Source: JADJMO01 sp016794445 (GTDB taxonomy: Bacteria > Myxococcota_A > Polyangia > Polyangiales > JADJMO01). Taken from it: DNA of 20,960 bases. The position numbers and the translations under genes are program-made. Positions 7,726 to 14,478 of the stretch are shown here, in pieces. The stretch lies in the NCBI GenBank assembly GCA_016794445.1, contig JAEUKC010000173.1, positions 1 to 20,960 of the forward strand, in the 5' to 3' direction. The notes under the pieces were generated by a model, which did not search any database, was not told the DNA's origin, and was given only the letters and a program-made list of their open reading frames with translations. Position 1 is the first letter of the stretch; every line of letters starts with the position of its first letter.

Positions 7726-7732
7726 CCTCCTT
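7726..7732 (-). promoter_or_regulatory. Consensus Shine-Dalgarno for the antitoxin-like gene
   Basis: On the minus strand AAGGAGG lies four bases before ATG 7721. This is the strongest ribosome binding site in the window and fixes the start. It suggests the upstream partner is translated efficiently relative to the toxin, as expected of antitoxins. Confidence 0.8.
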
Positions 7733-7871
7733 GCCGCGAAGTCTAGCACTCGTCCGAGACACAGCTCTTTGCCCGGTGGCAGGACAGCAGTCGGTCTTTC
7801 GTCTTTGATCACAGGGCCGACGCAGATGCTGGTCGCCTGTGCCGAGGGTCAGGGCACCTCCAGAAGCACGA

Positions 7872-7900
7872 AGCCCCCGCTCTTGGTGGGAGCAGGGGCT
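7872..7900 (-). terminator. Hairpin downstream of the initiator tRNA
   Basis: The arms AGCCCC...GCTC and GAGC...GGGGCT can pair over about ten base pairs with a bulge or mismatch and a 7-nt loop. The hairpin lies 14 bp downstream of the tRNA 3' end. On the minus strand it is followed by TTCGTGCTTCT, only modestly T-rich. It most likely terminates the tRNA transcript, or reduces read-through into the toxin-antitoxin genes. Confidence 0.6.
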
Positions 7901-7914
7901 ACGTCTTCTCTACT

Positions 7915-7989
<75 letters not shown>

Positions 7990-8005
7990 TCAGTTGGGGT
8001 CGCTC

Positions 8006-8033
8006 AACTTAGTCGGCCCTCGCACCCTGTCAA
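8006..8033 (-). promoter_or_regulatory. Sigma70-type promoter of tRNA-fMet
   Basis: Read leftward, a perfect TTGACA (8028-8033) is followed after 16 nt by TAAGTT (8006-8011), an imperfect -10. Transcription would start near 7999, about ten bases before the tRNA 5' end, which is normal for a bacterial tRNA operon. The glutaredoxin gene diverges from this region. Confidence 0.65.
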
Positions 8034-8073
8034 GCACTTGCTACCCTTTCCGTGAAGGGAGCATCCGAAGGCC

Positions 8074-8343
8074 ATGAAGACGCAGCAGCCCATCACGGTC
8101 TACACGACCGATTGGTGCCCGTACTGCGTGCGGGCCAAGATGCTCCTCAAGAAAAAGGGCTGGGATTTCCAGGAAATCAACGTGGAGGGCGACGCCGAGA
8201 AGCGCGCCTGGCTCGTGCAGACCACCGGCCGCCGCACCGTGCCGCAGATCTTCATCGGCGACACGCCCGTCGGCGGTTTCGACGACATCAACGCGCTGGA
8301 CCGGCGCGGCGAGCTCGAGCGTCTGGTAATGACGGGCGGGTGA
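8074..8343 (+). CDS. grxC: Glutaredoxin (dithiol, GrxC type)
   Basis: The 89-residue product is of standard glutaredoxin length. It carries the dithiol active site CPYC at 15-18, the conserved Thr-Val-cis-Pro (TVPQIFI, Pro 57) and the Gly-Gly pair (GGFDD, 67-68) that bind glutathione. It should act in the cytoplasm, reducing protein or mixed disulfides with electrons from glutathione. ATG 8074 is preceded by a GAAGG sequence. The next gene starts inside its stop codon (GTGA overlap), so a membrane protein is co-translated with it. Confidence 0.93.
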   Translation: MKTQQPITVYTTDWCPYCVRAKMLLKKKGWDFQEINVEGDAEKRAWLVQTTGRRTVPQIFIGDTPVGGFDDINALDRRGELERLVMTGG

Positions 8344-8909
8344 GCGAGGCGCCCGAGGACGAAGACGAGGAGACCCCGTCCACGCTGGACGTGGTGGGCA
8401 TCGCCTGTTTCCGCGCGGCCGTCGTGGCCGGCATCGTGGGCGGCATCGAGTCCACGCTCGTCTCCACCTCCGTCGAGGTCAAGGTCCCGGGGTTCGGCGC
8501 CGCCACCGCGGGGTTCTGGATCCCGGCCACCCTGTTGCTCCTCTTCCCTGCACACTTGCTCCGGTCCCTCGAGGACCCGAACCTCCGTCGGCGGCTGGCC
8601 TTCGCCTTCGGGGTCCTGATCGCGGGGGCGGCCCTCTTCGCCCGGCTGGCCAAGGTGTCTTCGCCGCAGCTGCGGGCCGCGCCGCTCGAGCTCGCGGCCG
8701 CGGTGGGCTTGCTCTGGGCGGTCACCGAGGTCCAGCTCGGGCCGCCGCTCCGGCGTTTCGTCGCCGTGGCCGGGATCGTGTTCGTGGTCGTGCTCCAGGT
8801 GTGGTCCACGCGGTTCGTGGACGCCCACCGCGCCCTCGCCGGCGCCCTGGTCGAGGCCACCTTCGTGCCCCGGTTGCTGCTCAAGTTCGTGCTCCGCAAA
8901 TTCGTCTAG
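8340..8909 (+). CDS. Predicted five-helix inner-membrane protein
   Basis: The 189-residue product starts at GTG 8340, overlapping the glutaredoxin stop by four bases (GTGA); a longer frame upstream would be antisense-like nonsense through glutaredoxin. An acidic cytoplasmic N-terminus (SEAPEDEDEET) precedes hydrophobic segments at about 17-40, 57-75, 86-103, 114-131 and 137-156, and the C-terminus is basic. No transporter or enzyme motif is recognised. The coupling to glutaredoxin may mean a redox link, but small overlapping operons in such genomes often join unrelated genes. Confidence 0.75.
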   Translation: MSEAPEDEDEETPSTLDVVGIACFRAAVVAGIVGGIESTLVSTSVEVKVPGFGAATAGFWIPATLLLLFPAHLLRSLEDPNLRRRLAFAFGVLIAGAALFARLAKVSSPQLRAAPLELAAAVGLLWAVTEVQLGPPLRRFVAVAGIVFVVVLQVWSTRFVDAHRALAGALVEATFVPRLLLKFVLRKFV

Positions 8910-8945
8910 AGCGGCTGGCCGTTTCGATTCTATGCTCGGCCGACC

Positions 8946-9377
8946 ATGAGCGAGGACGAGAAGAAGTCGACGGTCACGCCCAAGATGGAGGCGCTCATCG
9001 AGGCCATGTACTTCGCGGCCAACGCCGACGAGGACTTCGGCCCCAAGGAGCGCGAGGCGTTCGTCTCGAGCGTCGTCGGCATCTGCGGCGGCGCGGTGCG
9101 GGCCGAGGACGTCAAGGGCGTCCTCCTCAAGCTCAAGGGCAAGGCCAAGGAGGGGCGCGCCACCCGCCTGCGCTCCATCGCCGGTCGCCTGCCGCGCATG
9201 CAGGACAAGGAGCACGCCTTCGCGCTCGCCTGCACCATGTCGCTCGCCGACGGCATCGTCCTCGACGAGGAGAAGCAGTTCATGGAGGAGCTGGGCAAGG
9301 CGCTCGGCATCTCCGATCAGCGCGTCGAGGAGATCCTCGACGAGGTCAAGTCGCTCGAGCCCGACGAGGGCGCGTAG
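8946..9377 (+). CDS. TerB-like (tellurite resistance/DUF533-type) protein
   Basis: This 143-residue, mostly helical, highly charged cytoplasmic protein shows the TerB-like pattern: an Ala-rich helix followed by an acidic D-E-D-F-G turn (AMYFAANADEDFGPKERE), and later a second such unit (ACTMSLADGIVLDEEKQFM). In this family paired acidic residues at these two sites bind divalent metal. The role is unknown; TerB-like proteins occur in stress-related and in general bacterial contexts, and no other ter genes are nearby, so tellurite resistance should not be inferred. The ligase gene starts 10 bp downstream. Confidence 0.75.
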   Translation: MSEDEKKSTVTPKMEALIEAMYFAANADEDFGPKEREAFVSSVVGICGGAVRAEDVKGVLLKLKGKAKEGRATRLRSIAGRLPRMQDKEHAFALACTMSLADGIVLDEEKQFMEELGKALGISDQRVEEILDEVKSLEPDEGA

Positions 9378-9387
9378 CAAGACCCCG

Positions 9388-10875
9388 TTGTCCTCGCTCC
9401 TCCAAAGGCTCGCCCTCCACCCGGTCGGCACCGACCTCGGCGTGCTCGAAGAGACCGAGTCCGACCACGGCGCGGGCACGTACGGCGCGATCGGCGCGCG
9501 GTCGCGGTCGCTCGCGGCCCAGCTGCGCGGCGTGCGCACGAGCCTCGCCGGCGCGCGCGTCGCGTTCCTCGCGCCGCCCTCGCGCGGGTACGTCGACACG
9601 CTGCTGGGCATCCTGCTCGCGGGGGGCACCGCGGTGCCGCTCTCGCCGCTGCACACGAGCGCGGAGCTCGCGCACGTGCTCCGCGTGGCGCAGCCCGAGG
9701 TGCTCGTCTCGACCAGCGCGCTCGCCGACAAGCTCGAGCCGGTGCGCGAGGGCTTGCCGGTCGTGGTGCTCGATCGCCCGCGCAAGACCGTGTTCGCGCA
9801 CGACGCCGAGCCGAACGACGCGGCACCCGCGCTCATGCTGTTCACCTCGGGCACCACCGGCAAGCCCAAGGGGGTCGTGCTCTCGCACGGCGGCGTCGCG
9901 GCCACGCTCGCGGCGCTCGAGGAGGCCTGGCAGTGGAAGCGCACCGATCGCCTTCTGCACGTGCTGCCGCTGCACCACACCCACGGCGTCGTCGTCGCGC
10001 TGCTCGGCGCGTTCTGGGCGGGCGCCGAGGTGCGGTTCGCCTCCTTCGATCCGAAGACGATCTTCGAGCGGCTCGCGCACTCCACCGTGATGATGATGGT
10101 GCCGCCGATGGTGGCCAAGCTCGTCGAGGCGCTCGAGGCGGCAGAGCCTGCCCAGCGCGCGTCGATGACCACGGCGCTCCGGTCGATGCGCCTCTTCACG
10201 TGCGGGTCGGCGGCGCTCCCCGCGAACCTGCACGCGCGGTTCGCGGCGGCCACGGGGCACGCGATCCTCGAGCGCTACGGCATGACCGAGATCGGGATGG
10301 CGCTCTCCAACCCCTACGTCGGCGAGCGCGCCCCGGGGCTCGTCGGCACCGAGCTGCCGCACGTCGCGATCGATCTGTGCGACGAGGCGGGCAAGGTCCT
10401 CCCACACGGCGAGCCGGGTGAGCTCCGCGTGCGCTCACCGCAGATGTTCACCGGCTACTTCGGCGATTCGGCCGCCACCGCCGCGGCGTTCGACGCGGAG
10501 GGCCGCTTCCAGACCGGCGACGTCGGAGTGCGCGACGAGCGCGGCTACGTGCGCCTGCTCGGCCGCGCGTCGAGCGACATCCTCAAGAGCGGTGGCTACA
10601 AGATCTCGGCGCTCGAGATCGAGGAGGTGCTGCGCGCGCACCCCGACGTCGGCGAGGTCGCGGTCATCGGCACGCCCGACGAGACGTGGGGCGACATCGT
10701 CACCGCCTGCATCGTCGTGCGCGCAGGACGCGAGGCGCCGACCCTCGAGGCGCTCAAGGAGTTCGCGGCAAGAGAGCTCGCGCCGTACAAGCTCCCGCGG
10801 GCGCTGCGCGTGCTCTCCGAGCTGCCGCGCAACGCCATGGGCAAGGTGCAGAAGCAGGCGCTCCGCGCGCCGTGA
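9388..10875 (+). CDS. AMP-forming acyl-CoA synthetase, malonyl-CoA synthetase-like
   Basis: The 495-residue protein is a complete adenylate-forming ligase. Visible are the ATP loop TSGTTGKPKG (153-162), LPLHHTHGVV (193-202), the A5 motif YGMTEIG (297-303), the TGD motif (Asp 378), the hinge GRASSDILKSGGYKI (392-406) and the catalytic Lys 486 in NAMGKVQK. It would convert a carboxylic acid, ATP and CoA to acyl-CoA, AMP and pyrophosphate. The compact length, HTHG and SNPYVGER after A5 resemble MatB/ACSF3 malonyl-CoA synthetases, so malonate or methylmalonate is a plausible substrate; this is inference. The likely start is TTG 9388 with no clear Shine-Dalgarno; an internal start is possible. Confidence 0.85.
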   Translation: MSSLLQRLALHPVGTDLGVLEETESDHGAGTYGAIGARSRSLAAQLRGVRTSLAGARVAFLAPPSRGYVDTLLGILLAGGTAVPLSPLHTSAELAHVLRVAQPEVLVSTSALADKLEPVREGLPVVVLDRPRKTVFAHDAEPNDAAPALMLFTSGTTGKPKGVVLSHGGVAATLAALEEAWQWKRTDRLLHVLPLHHTHGVVVALLGAFWAGAEVRFASFDPKTIFERLAHSTVMMMVPPMVAKLVEALEAAEPAQRASMTTALRSMRLFTCGSAALPANLHARFAAATGHAILERYGMTEIGMALSNPYVGERAPGLVGTELPHVAIDLCDEAGKVLPHGEPGELRVRSPQMFTGYFGDSAATAAAFDAEGRFQTGDVGVRDERGYVRLLGRASSDILKSGGYKISALEIEEVLRAHPDVGEVAVIGTPDETWGDIVTACIVVRAGREAPTLEALKEFAARELAPYKLPRALRVLSELPRNAMGKVQKQALRAP

Positions 10876-10896
10876 TGTGCTAACGCCCGGACTTCC

Positions 10897-11412
10897 ATGC
10901 GTACCCGGTCGGTCGTCGTCCCCGCGCTGCTCGGCGCCGTCTTGCTCGTCGTGGGCATCGGCGTGGGTTGCGGCAACGGCGGCAACGGCATCAGCACCGC
11001 GCCCCCGCCGCCCGAGCCGTGCCCCGCGACCACGCCCAAGGTGGGGCTCGCGTGCAAGGGGCCGCAGGTCTGCGTCTACGGCGACGTGGTGGCGCTCTGC
11101 CCCGCGGGCCCGCTCGCCACATGGACGGTCGAGCAGCGCGGCGAGACCGGCGGCTTCACCGAGACGGGCTCCGACGGTGGCTCCGATGCCGAGGCGGGTG
11201 ACGCGAGCGACGCGACGGACGCCAGCGACGCGACCGACGCGACGGACGCCAGCGATGCGACCGACGCCAGCGACGCGACGACCGACAGCGCCACGACCGA
11301 CAGCGCGACGAGCGACGCCGCCGACGCCGACGGGACGGCGACCGAGGCGGCGGCAGACGCGACCGACGCGGCGGCAGATGCGACCGACGCGGCCGACGGC
11401 GCGACCGACTGA
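10897..11412 (+). CDS. Low-complexity lipoprotein with Asp/Ala/Thr/Ser tail
   Basis: The 171-residue product has a signal peptide with lipobox (GIGVGC, Cys 25), a short region with four further cysteines (about 38-66), then a tail from about residue 95 made almost entirely of Asp, Ala, Thr and Ser in SDATDA-like units. The tail is strongly acidic and should be disordered. The protein is probably lipid-anchored outside the cytoplasmic membrane. It starts 21 bp after the ligase gene and has no obvious ribosome binding site. No function is known. Confidence 0.75.
   Translation: MRTRSVVVPALLGAVLLVVGIGVGCGNGGNGISTAPPPPEPCPATTPKVGLACKGPQVCVYGDVVALCPAGPLATWTVEQRGETGGFTETGSDGGSDAEAGDASDATDASDATDATDASDATDASDATTDSATTDSATSDAADADGTATEAAADATDAAADATDAADGATD
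11200..11409 (+). repeat. Degenerate tandem repeats encoding SDATDA units
   Basis: Units built from GACGCGAC, GACGCCAGC and related 6-9 bp blocks repeat throughout this stretch, in frame with the lipoprotein. Spacing in multiples of three keeps the frame if copies are gained or lost. It resembles a slippage-prone coding microsatellite, not a CRISPR array. Confidence 0.75.
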
Positions 11413-11433
11413 TCGAACCCCCGGGGCGCGACG

Positions 11434-11874
11434 ATGGAGCCGCACTGCAAGGCGTTCGCAGAGCTCACCGCCGCCGAGCTGTATGCGCTGATGTCCCTGC
11501 GCCAGCGCGTGTTCGTCGTCGAGCAGGCCTGCGCCTACCTCGACGCCGACGGCCACGATCAGGTGTGCCACCACCTCTGGCTCGGCGACCCGTGTCTGGC
11601 CGCGCTCCGCATCGTGCCACCGGGCGAGAAGTACCCCGAGGTGAGCATCGGTCGCGTGGTCACCGCGCTCGAGGTGCGGCGCACCGGGCTCGGTCGCGTG
11701 CTGATGCGCGAGGGCCTCGCCGCGGTCGCGCGCATCCACGGCGCGGCGCCGATCCGCATCTCGGCGCAGGCCTACCTCGAGCGCTTCTACGGCGAGCTCG
11801 GGTTCGCGCGCGTGTCGGCCGACTACGACGAGGACGGCATCCCGCACTGCGAGATGCTGCGCCCGGTCGGCTAG
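11434..11874 (+). CDS. elaA: ElaA-type GNAT N-acetyltransferase
   Basis: The 146-residue product matches the ElaA pattern along its length: LTAAELYALMSLRQRVFVVE at the start, then YLDADGHD, ALRIVPPG, VSIGRVV, the acetyl-CoA binding segment RRTGLGRVLM, ISAQAYLERFYGELGF and the end DEDGIPHCEM. E. coli ElaA shares FVVEQ, YQDIDG, AQAHLQNFY and EEDGIPH as I recall it. It should use acetyl-CoA to acetylate an unknown amine in the cytoplasm. The TAG stop overlaps the stop of the converging gene through a shared CTAG. It starts 21 bp after the lipoprotein gene. Confidence 0.9.
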   Translation: MEPHCKAFAELTAAELYALMSLRQRVFVVEQACAYLDADGHDQVCHHLWLGDPCLAALRIVPPGEKYPEVSIGRVVTALEVRRTGLGRVLMREGLAAVARIHGAAPIRISAQAYLERFYGELGFARVSADYDEDGIPHCEMLRPVG

Positions 11875-12818
11875 AACTTCCCGCCGAGGGCGAGCGAGGC
11901 GCCCGTGACGCCGTGCTTGCTGTCGCCCACCGGGGCGATGCCGAAGTTGGTGAACGACGCTTCGGGCTTGGTCTCCCGCAGGTCTTCGCGGTGCGGCGTG
12001 GTGGCGAGCGCGACGATGCCGAGCGTGGCGGGGACGACGAAGCCGAGGATCGCGCCGCCGAGGCCCACCCCCCGCCAGCCGTCCTTCTCGTCGTTCATGT
12101 CGACGAGCTTGCCGGCAGCGATCGACGCGGTGATGGCGCCCGCGAAGATCCACGCGCGCTTGGTCGCGCCGACCTGGAACGAGGCCGCGGTGGGCGCGAA
12201 CGCCATGTTCGCCGTGTAGATGGCGAGCGAGCCCCACGCCCCCGACGAGCCGCACGCCTTCTTCACGGCCGCGTAGTCCGGGTAGGTGTACGTGCCGCTG
12301 CCGTAGCTCGTGGTGTAGATCCGGCCCTTCTCGCTCTGGCACTGGTAGTACTCGTCCTGCATCGACTGCGCGTACCAGGCGCCGAGCACGAGCGAGCCGA
12401 GCCCCTGCGCGACGGCGCCGAGCGCGATGAGAACCCCGCGGCTCGGGTCCGACGCGAACCGCGGACGGTCGTGGACGTAGATGATCTTCGGCGCCGGCGG
12501 GTCCGCGGGCTGATAGGGCGCGCACGCGGTGTCCGTGACGCTCCCACCCACGCCTTGCACCACCGCCGGGCTGCCCTCGACCTGGACGACCGCGCAGCCG
12601 TGGGCCGTGACCGTCCCGCCACCGGCCGTCGGGGCGACCACCGTGACCCCACCACCCGGCGGCGCGACGACCGTGGTGCCACCCTTCGGCGTCGGGGCAG
12701 GCGCCGCCGTGGGAGCCGGCTCCTCCTCCGCCGCGCTTTCCTGGATGCCGTCGGCGTGGGCGAAGGGCGCGACGAGGACGGCGAGGGTGAAAGCAGCGGG
12801 GGCGAAGGCGAAGCGCAT
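11871..12818 (-). CDS. Exported protein with hydrophobic segments, unknown function
   Basis: I choose ATG 12818 because it is preceded by a strong AAGGAGG and gives a typical signal peptide (cleavage likely after AHA, residue 22). The 315-residue product next has a Pro/Ala/Val/Gly-rich low-complexity stretch (about 30-75; VVAPPGGGVTVVAP), a short segment with two cysteines, then hydrophobic stretches at about 140-165, 215-235 and 275-300 separated by a Tyr/Ser/Gly-rich part (QDEYYQCQSEKG, YGSGTYTYPDY). The C-terminus ends in GGKF. It may sit in the inner or outer membrane. No catalytic motif is seen. It is divergent from malate dehydrogenase. Confidence 0.75.
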   Translation of the reverse strand: MRFAFAPAAFTLAVLVAPFAHADGIQESAAEEEPAPTAAPAPTPKGGTTVVAPPGGGVTVVAPTAGGGTVTAHGCAVVQVEGSPAVVQGVGGSVTDTACAPYQPADPPAPKIIYVHDRPRFASDPSRGVLIALGAVAQGLGSLVLGAWYAQSMQDEYYQCQSEKGRIYTTSYGSGTYTYPDYAAVKKACGSSGAWGSLAIYTANMAFAPTAASFQVGATKRAWIFAGAITASIAAGKLVDMNDEKDGWRGVGLGGAILGFVVPATLGIVALATTPHREDLRETKPEASFTNFGIAPVGDSKHGVTGASLALGGKF

Positions 12819-12822
12819 GGCC

Positions 12823-12829
12823 GCCTCCT
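12823..12829 (-). promoter_or_regulatory. Consensus Shine-Dalgarno fixing the start at 12818
   Basis: AAGGAGG on the minus strand lies four bases before ATG 12818. It decides in favour of this start over an in-frame extension to 12926 that would add an Arg-rich stretch ahead of the signal peptide. Confidence 0.8.
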
Positions 12830-12858
12830 TCCAAGACCCGTGCCCAGCCGTTCTGCGC

Positions 12859-12880
12859 CGCGGAGGGTGAAATCTCCGCG
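12859..12880. other. 7-bp hairpin between divergent genes
   Basis: CGCGGAG (12859-12865) pairs with CTCCGCG (12874-12880) around an 8-nt loop, about 40-60 bp upstream of the leftward start at 12818. It could be a leader hairpin or a dimeric-regulator site in the shared 230-bp promoter region. No clear -35/-10 pair was found nearby. Confidence 0.3.
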
Positions 12881-13048
12881 AAATGGCGCTCGCGCCGCGG
12901 GGTCGAGGCTGTGCCGTTCGTGCCACATGCCGCGTGACCAGTGCCTACGGCGGGTCACGATCGGCCGTCGGTCGCCGGCGCACCGACCGGTCGTTCCCCC
13001 GGGCGCGCGGCGGGTGTATGCCGCGGTCCCCGCAAGAGGAGATGCTCC

Positions 13049-13990
13049 ATGGCCAAGACCCGCACGAAGATCGCGCTCATCGGCGCAGGCAACATCGGTG
13101 GTGAGCTCGCTGCGCTGTGTGCGCGCGAGGAGCTCGGCGACGTGACCCTGTTCGACATCAAGGAGAAGGAGAACTTCGCCAAGGGCAAGGCCCTCGACCT
13201 CGAGCAGAACGGCGCCATCCTCGGCTACGACCGCAACATCAAGGGCTCGGCCAACCCCGAAGACCTCGCCGACACCGACGTGTGCATCATCACCGCCGGC
13301 TTCCCGCGCAAGCCCGGCCAGTCGCGCGCCGACCTCATCGGCCTCAACCACAAGATCATGAAGCAGTGGGGCGAGAACATCGGCAAGTACGCGCCGAACG
13401 CCTTCGTCATCGTCATCACCAACCCGGTCGACGCGATGGTCTACGCGGTGTGGAAGGCCAGCGGCCTCCCCGCCAACAAGGTCGTCGGAATGGCCGGCGT
13501 CCTCGACTCCGCGCGCTTCCAGCTGTTCGTCGCGCGCGCCCTCGGCGTCGCCACCAAGGACGTCCGCTGCATGGTCCTCGGCGGCCACGGCGACGACATG
13601 GTCCCCATCGTCTCGGCCACCACGGTCAACGGCATCCCCGTCACGCAGCTCATGAGCCGCGAGGCGCTGCAGCCGCACATCGACCGCACCCGCAAGGGCG
13701 GCGGCGAGATCGTCAACCTGATGGGCACGAGCGCGTTCTATGCCCCGGCCACCGCCGCGGTCAGCATGGCGCGCGCGTACCTCCGCGACGAGAAGCGCCT
13801 CCTCGCGGCCGCCGCCTACTGCAACGGCGAGTACGGCTACAAGGACATGTTCTGCGGCGTGCCGTGCGTCATCGGCGCCGGCGGCGTCGAGAAGATCCAC
13901 GTGCTGAACCTGACCGACGAGGAGAAGGCGATGCTCGAGAAGAGCGCCAAGTCGGTCCGCGAGCAGTACGACGAGATGAACAAGCAGTAA
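13049..13990 (+). CDS. mdh: Malate dehydrogenase (LDH-like type)
   Basis: The 313-residue enzyme has the NAD-binding GAGNIG (12-17) with Asp 36 ending the second strand, the substrate-binding arginines 87 and 93 in the active-site loop FPRKPGQSR, Asn 125 in TNPVD, Arg 156 and the catalytic His 180 in GGHGDDMV. The RKPGxSR loop marks malate over lactate specificity. It oxidises malate to oxaloacetate with NAD in the TCA cycle. The start ATG 13049 has AGGAG seven bases upstream; the in-frame extension to 12941 has no such site. A strong hairpin follows the gene, so it is probably monocistronic. Confidence 0.95.
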   Translation: MAKTRTKIALIGAGNIGGELAALCAREELGDVTLFDIKEKENFAKGKALDLEQNGAILGYDRNIKGSANPEDLADTDVCIITAGFPRKPGQSRADLIGLNHKIMKQWGENIGKYAPNAFVIVITNPVDAMVYAVWKASGLPANKVVGMAGVLDSARFQLFVARALGVATKDVRCMVLGGHGDDMVPIVSATTVNGIPVTQLMSREALQPHIDRTRKGGGEIVNLMGTSAFYAPATAAVSMARAYLRDEKRLLAAAAYCNGEYGYKDMFCGVPCVIGAGGVEKIHVLNLTDEEKAMLEKSAKSVREQYDEMNKQ

Positions 13991-14007
13991 TCCTGCGCGA
14001 CTCTGCC

Positions 14008-14037
14008 AAGGGGGCTGCCGGTGACGGCGGCCCTCTT
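14008..14037 (+). terminator. Strong hairpin terminator of mdh
   Basis: Arms 14008-14020 and 14025-14037 pair over 13 bp with two G-T wobbles and a GTGA (GNRA-type) tetraloop, starting 17 bp after the mdh stop. The sequence after it is CGCATTTGTGG, only a short T-run. This is the best terminator-like structure in the window. Confidence 0.65.
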
Positions 14038-14061
14038 CGCATTTGTGGCATCCTCGTCGGC

Positions 14062-14478
14062 ATGAAGGTGCTCGTCAGCACGAAGGAGACGCAGGGCCAG
14101 CGAGAGAACGACTTCTGCTTCGTGCCCGAGGGCGAGCTCGTCTTCTTCGGGAGCGGCGAGTGTTCGAACGAGAGGGCCGATGGTGCCTGCGGCTGCCGGC
14201 GCAGCCTCGCGGGCGTCCGATCGCTCAAGCGCACGACCACCTTCGCGGTGCGCGACCTCGATCTCGACGAGGACGCCGTGGTCGAAGCCATCCACCGCGC
14301 GTGGGTGAAGGGCGGCTTCGGCAAGCTGGCCGACAACCGCATGCGCGGGCGCGCCCGCGTCGCCGCGCGACGGGTGCTCGCGATCGCGGCGCAGCACCGG
14401 GCGAACAGCGTCCTCGAGCGCAGATCGGACGTCGTGCAGAAGCGCTCGCGCGCGAAGAACGCCCGACCGCCGAGCTAG
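14062..14478 (+). CDS. Small conserved protein with a CGCRRS motif
   Basis: The 138-residue product starts MKVLVSTKETQGQRENDFCF and carries four cysteines early on (19, 34, 43, 45), the last two in GACGCRRSLAG. It continues with LKRTTTFAVRDLDLDEDAVVEAI and a basic C-terminal third. I recall similar MK(I/V)LVAT-x-x-TQG proteins, mainly from Actinobacteria (possibly the DUF7715 group), with no known function. The cysteines could bind a metal. ATG 14062 follows the mdh terminator and lacks a clear ribosome binding site. Its TAG stop overlaps the converging gene through CTAG. Confidence 0.65.
   Translation: MKVLVSTKETQGQRENDFCFVPEGELVFFGSGECSNERADGACGCRRSLAGVRSLKRTTTFAVRDLDLDEDAVVEAIHRAWVKGGFGKLADNRMRGRARVAARRVLAIAAQHRANSVLERRSDVVQKRSRAKNARPPS

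Noticed and set aside
8946..9377. Tellurite resistance operon
   Set aside because: Only one TerB-like gene is present, with no terC, terD or terZ-like neighbours.
8100..10253. Long leftward frame opposite glutaredoxin, TerB-like and ligase genes
   Set aside because: Low-complexity Arg/Ala/Ser sequence without motifs, fully antisense to genes with clear catalytic residues.
11200..11409. CRISPR-like repetition
   Set aside because: Units are 6-9 bp, directly adjacent, without spacers, and encode an in-frame protein tail.
10435..12834. Leftward 799-codon frame
   Set aside because: It is antisense to the ligase end, the repeat lipoprotein and ElaA, and its repeats mirror the SDATDA coding repeats.
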